NCBI RefSeq assembly: GCF_013204795.1
Contig: NZ_JABMKW010000020.1
Span: 1,302,001-1,366,000, forward strand
Origin: Pedobacter panaciterrae
GTDB taxonomy: Bacteria > Bacteroidota > Bacteroidia > Sphingobacteriales > Sphingobacteriaceae
Direction: 5' to 3'
Length of the DNA: 64,000 nucleotides
Shown piece by piece: positions 62,411 through 64,000 of the stretch (position 1 is the stretch's first letter; each line of letters starts with the position of its first letter). The notes below the pieces were generated by a model. That model was not told where the DNA came from. It did not search any database and saw only the letters and a program-made list of their open reading frames with translations. The position numbers and the translations under genes were made by a program.

Positions 62411-62517
62411 TGCGGAGAGCTGGGATCGAATCCCCTTCGGCACACGTTTGGCAGGCCAACCCATTTTCTCCTGATCATTTAGTGTTATCCGGGTGGCGTT
62501 CCAGCAACGTGCTCTCC
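62411..62517 (-). tRNA. tRNA-like relic (no clear anticodon)
   Basis: On the minus strand GGAGAGC (5' end at 62517) and GCTCTCC (62414-62420) pair as an acceptor stem and are followed by GCA. GGGGATTCGATCCCA resembles a T-arm. The span of 104 bases is that of a class II (Ser-like) tRNA. The D-arm and anticodon arm do not fold properly, and the T-stem is disturbed. It is therefore a decayed tRNA or an unrelated structure. Conjugative elements often end in tRNA genes, so it may mark an element boundary. Confidence 0.3.
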
Positions 62518-62532
62518 ATCAATATCCCTCCT

Positions 62533-62749
62533 AAGTTTTTGATCTAATTTTTAAGCCATCCGGCGAAAAATATTCATTTCTAAGCAAAGTACTAACGATA
62601 CGGCAAGCGAAGGAACATGTTTACAGCGCTTGAAGGAAATTCTTAGAACATATTGTCGGCGCATCAAAGATGCTTAGTTATGAAATGTATAGGAACCGGC
62701 TATTCGAAGAATTTAAACAAGGAGTGCCAAGCTGAACTTAAAGCCAGCA
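62533..62749. other. intergenic region between hsdM relic side and conjugation module
   Basis: About 220 bases with no supported gene. A short protein-like frame on the plus strand (MLSYEMYRNRLFEEFKQGVP, about 62670-62733) has an open but startless extension upstream and may be the end of a lost gene. Confidence 0.35.
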
Positions 62750-63508
62750 CTATATCGACAAACCCTGCTTTTTACCATTCTTCTGACTTTTATCCTGTCC
62801 TTGGCTTTCAGCGATCTGTTTACTCTGGCCTTTATCCTTGATCTCAAGCTCATCACGACGAACCGAAACACCTTTATCGTCCTTGATATTGATGGTGCGC
62901 CACCGCGGATTCGCTTCAACAAAGAACATCGACTCTTTTCCATCTTTAGTAAAACTAACAGCTACGGAATTTCCCGCTTTAAGCGATTCCATCAGTTCTT
63001 TTTTGTCTTCAGGACGATCAAGCCCCGCGATCGGAAAGCGGTCCAAAGCCTTTTCCAGGTTATAGCCGTAACGATCACTAAACTGTTCCATTTTATGGTT
63101 CCCATAATCATCTTTCTGCGAAAAATCTATTTTCAGCCAGGCCAGATAAGCATCTCCGTCCCCATTCACCATAGACTTCTGCACCGCTCTGCCAGCAACG
63201 AGATTGAAAGCCTCATCCATGCCGACATTATTCCCATTACGAATTCTGAATTCCTGGCTTGCATCATAGGACTTATTACCGGTTTTTAAAGTCGCCTGGT
63301 AACTGTTAAAGAAATACATATCAGTGGTACCGGATCTGCGAAAGTTCAGGTCAAATTGAACCGTTTCATCACCGCGGTTGAGCTCATGACTAAGTTTAAT
63401 TTCCGGTCGCTCCGCTTTAACCTGTTCGGCTAACTTGTGACCAAGCTCCACTGGAAAACCCATTCGCTCCAACGTATTTTTCAAAAATTCCAAATTGTTC
63501 TCGTTCAT
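62750..63508 (-). CDS. conjugative-element accessory protein
   Basis: A 252-aa cytoplasmic protein, started at the ATG at 63508 (MNENNLEFLKNTLERMGFPV). An earlier ATG at 63592 would overlap traM and lacks a protein-like beginning. The first 200 residues are alpha/beta (KLSHELNRGDETVQFDLNFR, FDRFPIAGLDRPEDKKEL-like). The C-terminus is lysine- and glutamine-rich (QIAESQGQDKSQKNGKKQ). Similar proteins accompany Bacteroidota conjugative elements and plasmids, but their function is not known. It stands where traN is usually found. Confidence 0.6.
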   Translation of the reverse strand: MNENNLEFLKNTLERMGFPVELGHKLAEQVKAERPEIKLSHELNRGDETVQFDLNFRRSGTTDMYFFNSYQATLKTGNKSYDASQEFRIRNGNNVGMDEAFNLVAGRAVQKSMVNGDGDAYLAWLKIDFSQKDDYGNHKMEQFSDRYGYNLEKALDRFPIAGLDRPEDKKELMESLKAGNSVAVSFTKDGKESMFFVEANPRWRTINIKDDKGVSVRRDELEIKDKGQSKQIAESQGQDKSQKNGKKQGLSI

Positions 63509-63539
63509 AACTCTAAAATTTAAATGAATAATTAAACCA

Positions 63540-64000
63540 TTATTTCGCCTTGCGGCTATTGTCTCTAAGCAATACCGGATAACCGGCAGCAAGCTTTTGC
63601 TTCACCCGTTTGATCTTTTTGGACAGCAAATCTTTGGCAGCATTCAAACCAGCTCCGGCAACCTGCGTCCCCAGGTTTTGATCAAAACCCATCAGTCCTA
63701 CGCTGCTCATGGCATCCACACTGCCGGAACCAACGACCTCTGCCAGCAGTGCTTCCGGTGCATTGATTCCCCGCATCCCATCGCGCTTATCATAAGTACT
63801 TAAAGAAACCGGTATGATCGAAGTCCCCAAACGAATATTTCTGATCTCTAAAGCAATCCGCTGATTACTGAATTCTGCAATCCCAAAAACCGAATGTCCT
63901 TTTAAAAGCAGCTGTCCGTTAATGGTTATCGAATCCAGCAAACGCAGTTCGATTACCGAACCCTGGGTAACTTTCACCGGGCCCACAACAAGGGCAGGAA
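63540..64000 (-). CDS. traM: conjugative transposon protein TraM, C-terminal part
   Basis: The last 153 residues of TraM, open to the right window edge. They contain ITINGQLLLKGHSVFGIA, RNIRLGTSIIPVSLSTYD, MGLMGFDQNLGTQVAGAG and KIKRVKQKLAAGYPVLLR, the conserved C-terminal pattern of TraM of the CTnDOT-type apparatus, related to VirB10 of the mating channel. The stop is at 63540. The next gene downstream is not traN but the accessory protein gene, so the transfer module ends here or has been cut. Confidence 0.88.
   Translation of the reverse strand, partial: PALVVGPVKVTQGSVIELRLLDSITINGQLLLKGHSVFGIAEFSNQRIALEIRNIRLGTSIIPVSLSTYDKRDGMRGINAPEALLAEVVGSGSVDAMSSVGLMGFDQNLGTQVAGAGLNAAKDLLSKKIKRVKQKLAAGYPVLLRDNSRKAK

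Noticed and set aside
1..64000. CRISPR array
   Set aside because: No series of regularly spaced identical repeats was seen and no cas genes are present.

Overview
The window is from a Bacteroidota chromosome, most likely Sphingobacteriaceae (Pedobacter or Mucilaginibacter-like). The signs are TAnnTTTG-type -7 boxes, a double-glycine precursor peptide of the Bacteroidota type, a Bacteroides-type conjugative-transposon TraM, many AraC-type regulators and TlpA-type thioredoxin-fold proteins. This placement is inferred from family content only.

Layout. (1) 1-6060, minus strand: a secreted-peptide locus. It has a VKOR-DsbA fusion, a 6-Cys double-glycine precursor, a TlpA-like thioredoxin, two GT25-like glycosyltransferase paralogues and a C39-peptidase ABC exporter cut by the left window edge. 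Together they look like an export and disulfide (possibly glycosylation) pathway for one peptide. (2) 6380-7810: scar of an integrative element, with a frameshifted small gene, a tRNA-Phe 3' half and a broken tyrosine recombinase. (3) 7886-30900: chromosomal stress and electrophile metabolism. It holds two AraC regulators, a deaminase, two near-identical Old Yellow Enzyme genes, a FrnE-like DsbA protein, a CoA-type NUDIX hydrolase, a TetR-RND efflux operon, two tandem quinone reductases, pirin, isochorismatase, Crp/Fnr and DJ-1/PfpI. Two operator families, each built of 21-bp-spaced direct repeats, tie several of these promoters together. (4) 31850-44540: two promoter-leader-peptide cassettes of one family. 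One drives a patatin + nuclease/vWA pair; the other precedes two small membrane proteins. Between them, on the opposite strand, lies a tight operon of flavin oxidoreductase, histidine kinase, response regulator, coiled-coil membrane protein, caspase-like protease and exported protein. This whole block is a candidate undescribed signalling or conflict system. (5) 44960-62232: a visibly AT-rich defence island. It holds Vsr + Dcm, a UvrD/PD-(D/E)XK helicase-nuclease + HTH protein + Doc toxin operon, a double-GHKL ATPase + REC-like protein + unknown protein, and a type I restriction-modification locus with an extra gene between hsdM and hsdS. (6) 62411-64000: a tRNA-like relic and the 3' end of a conjugation module (TraM and an accessory protein).

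The strongest leads are the glycocin-like peptide locus, the caspase/patatin block with duplicated leader cassettes, the GHKL-REC three-gene cassette, and the two tandem-repeat operator families whose spacing is constant to the base.
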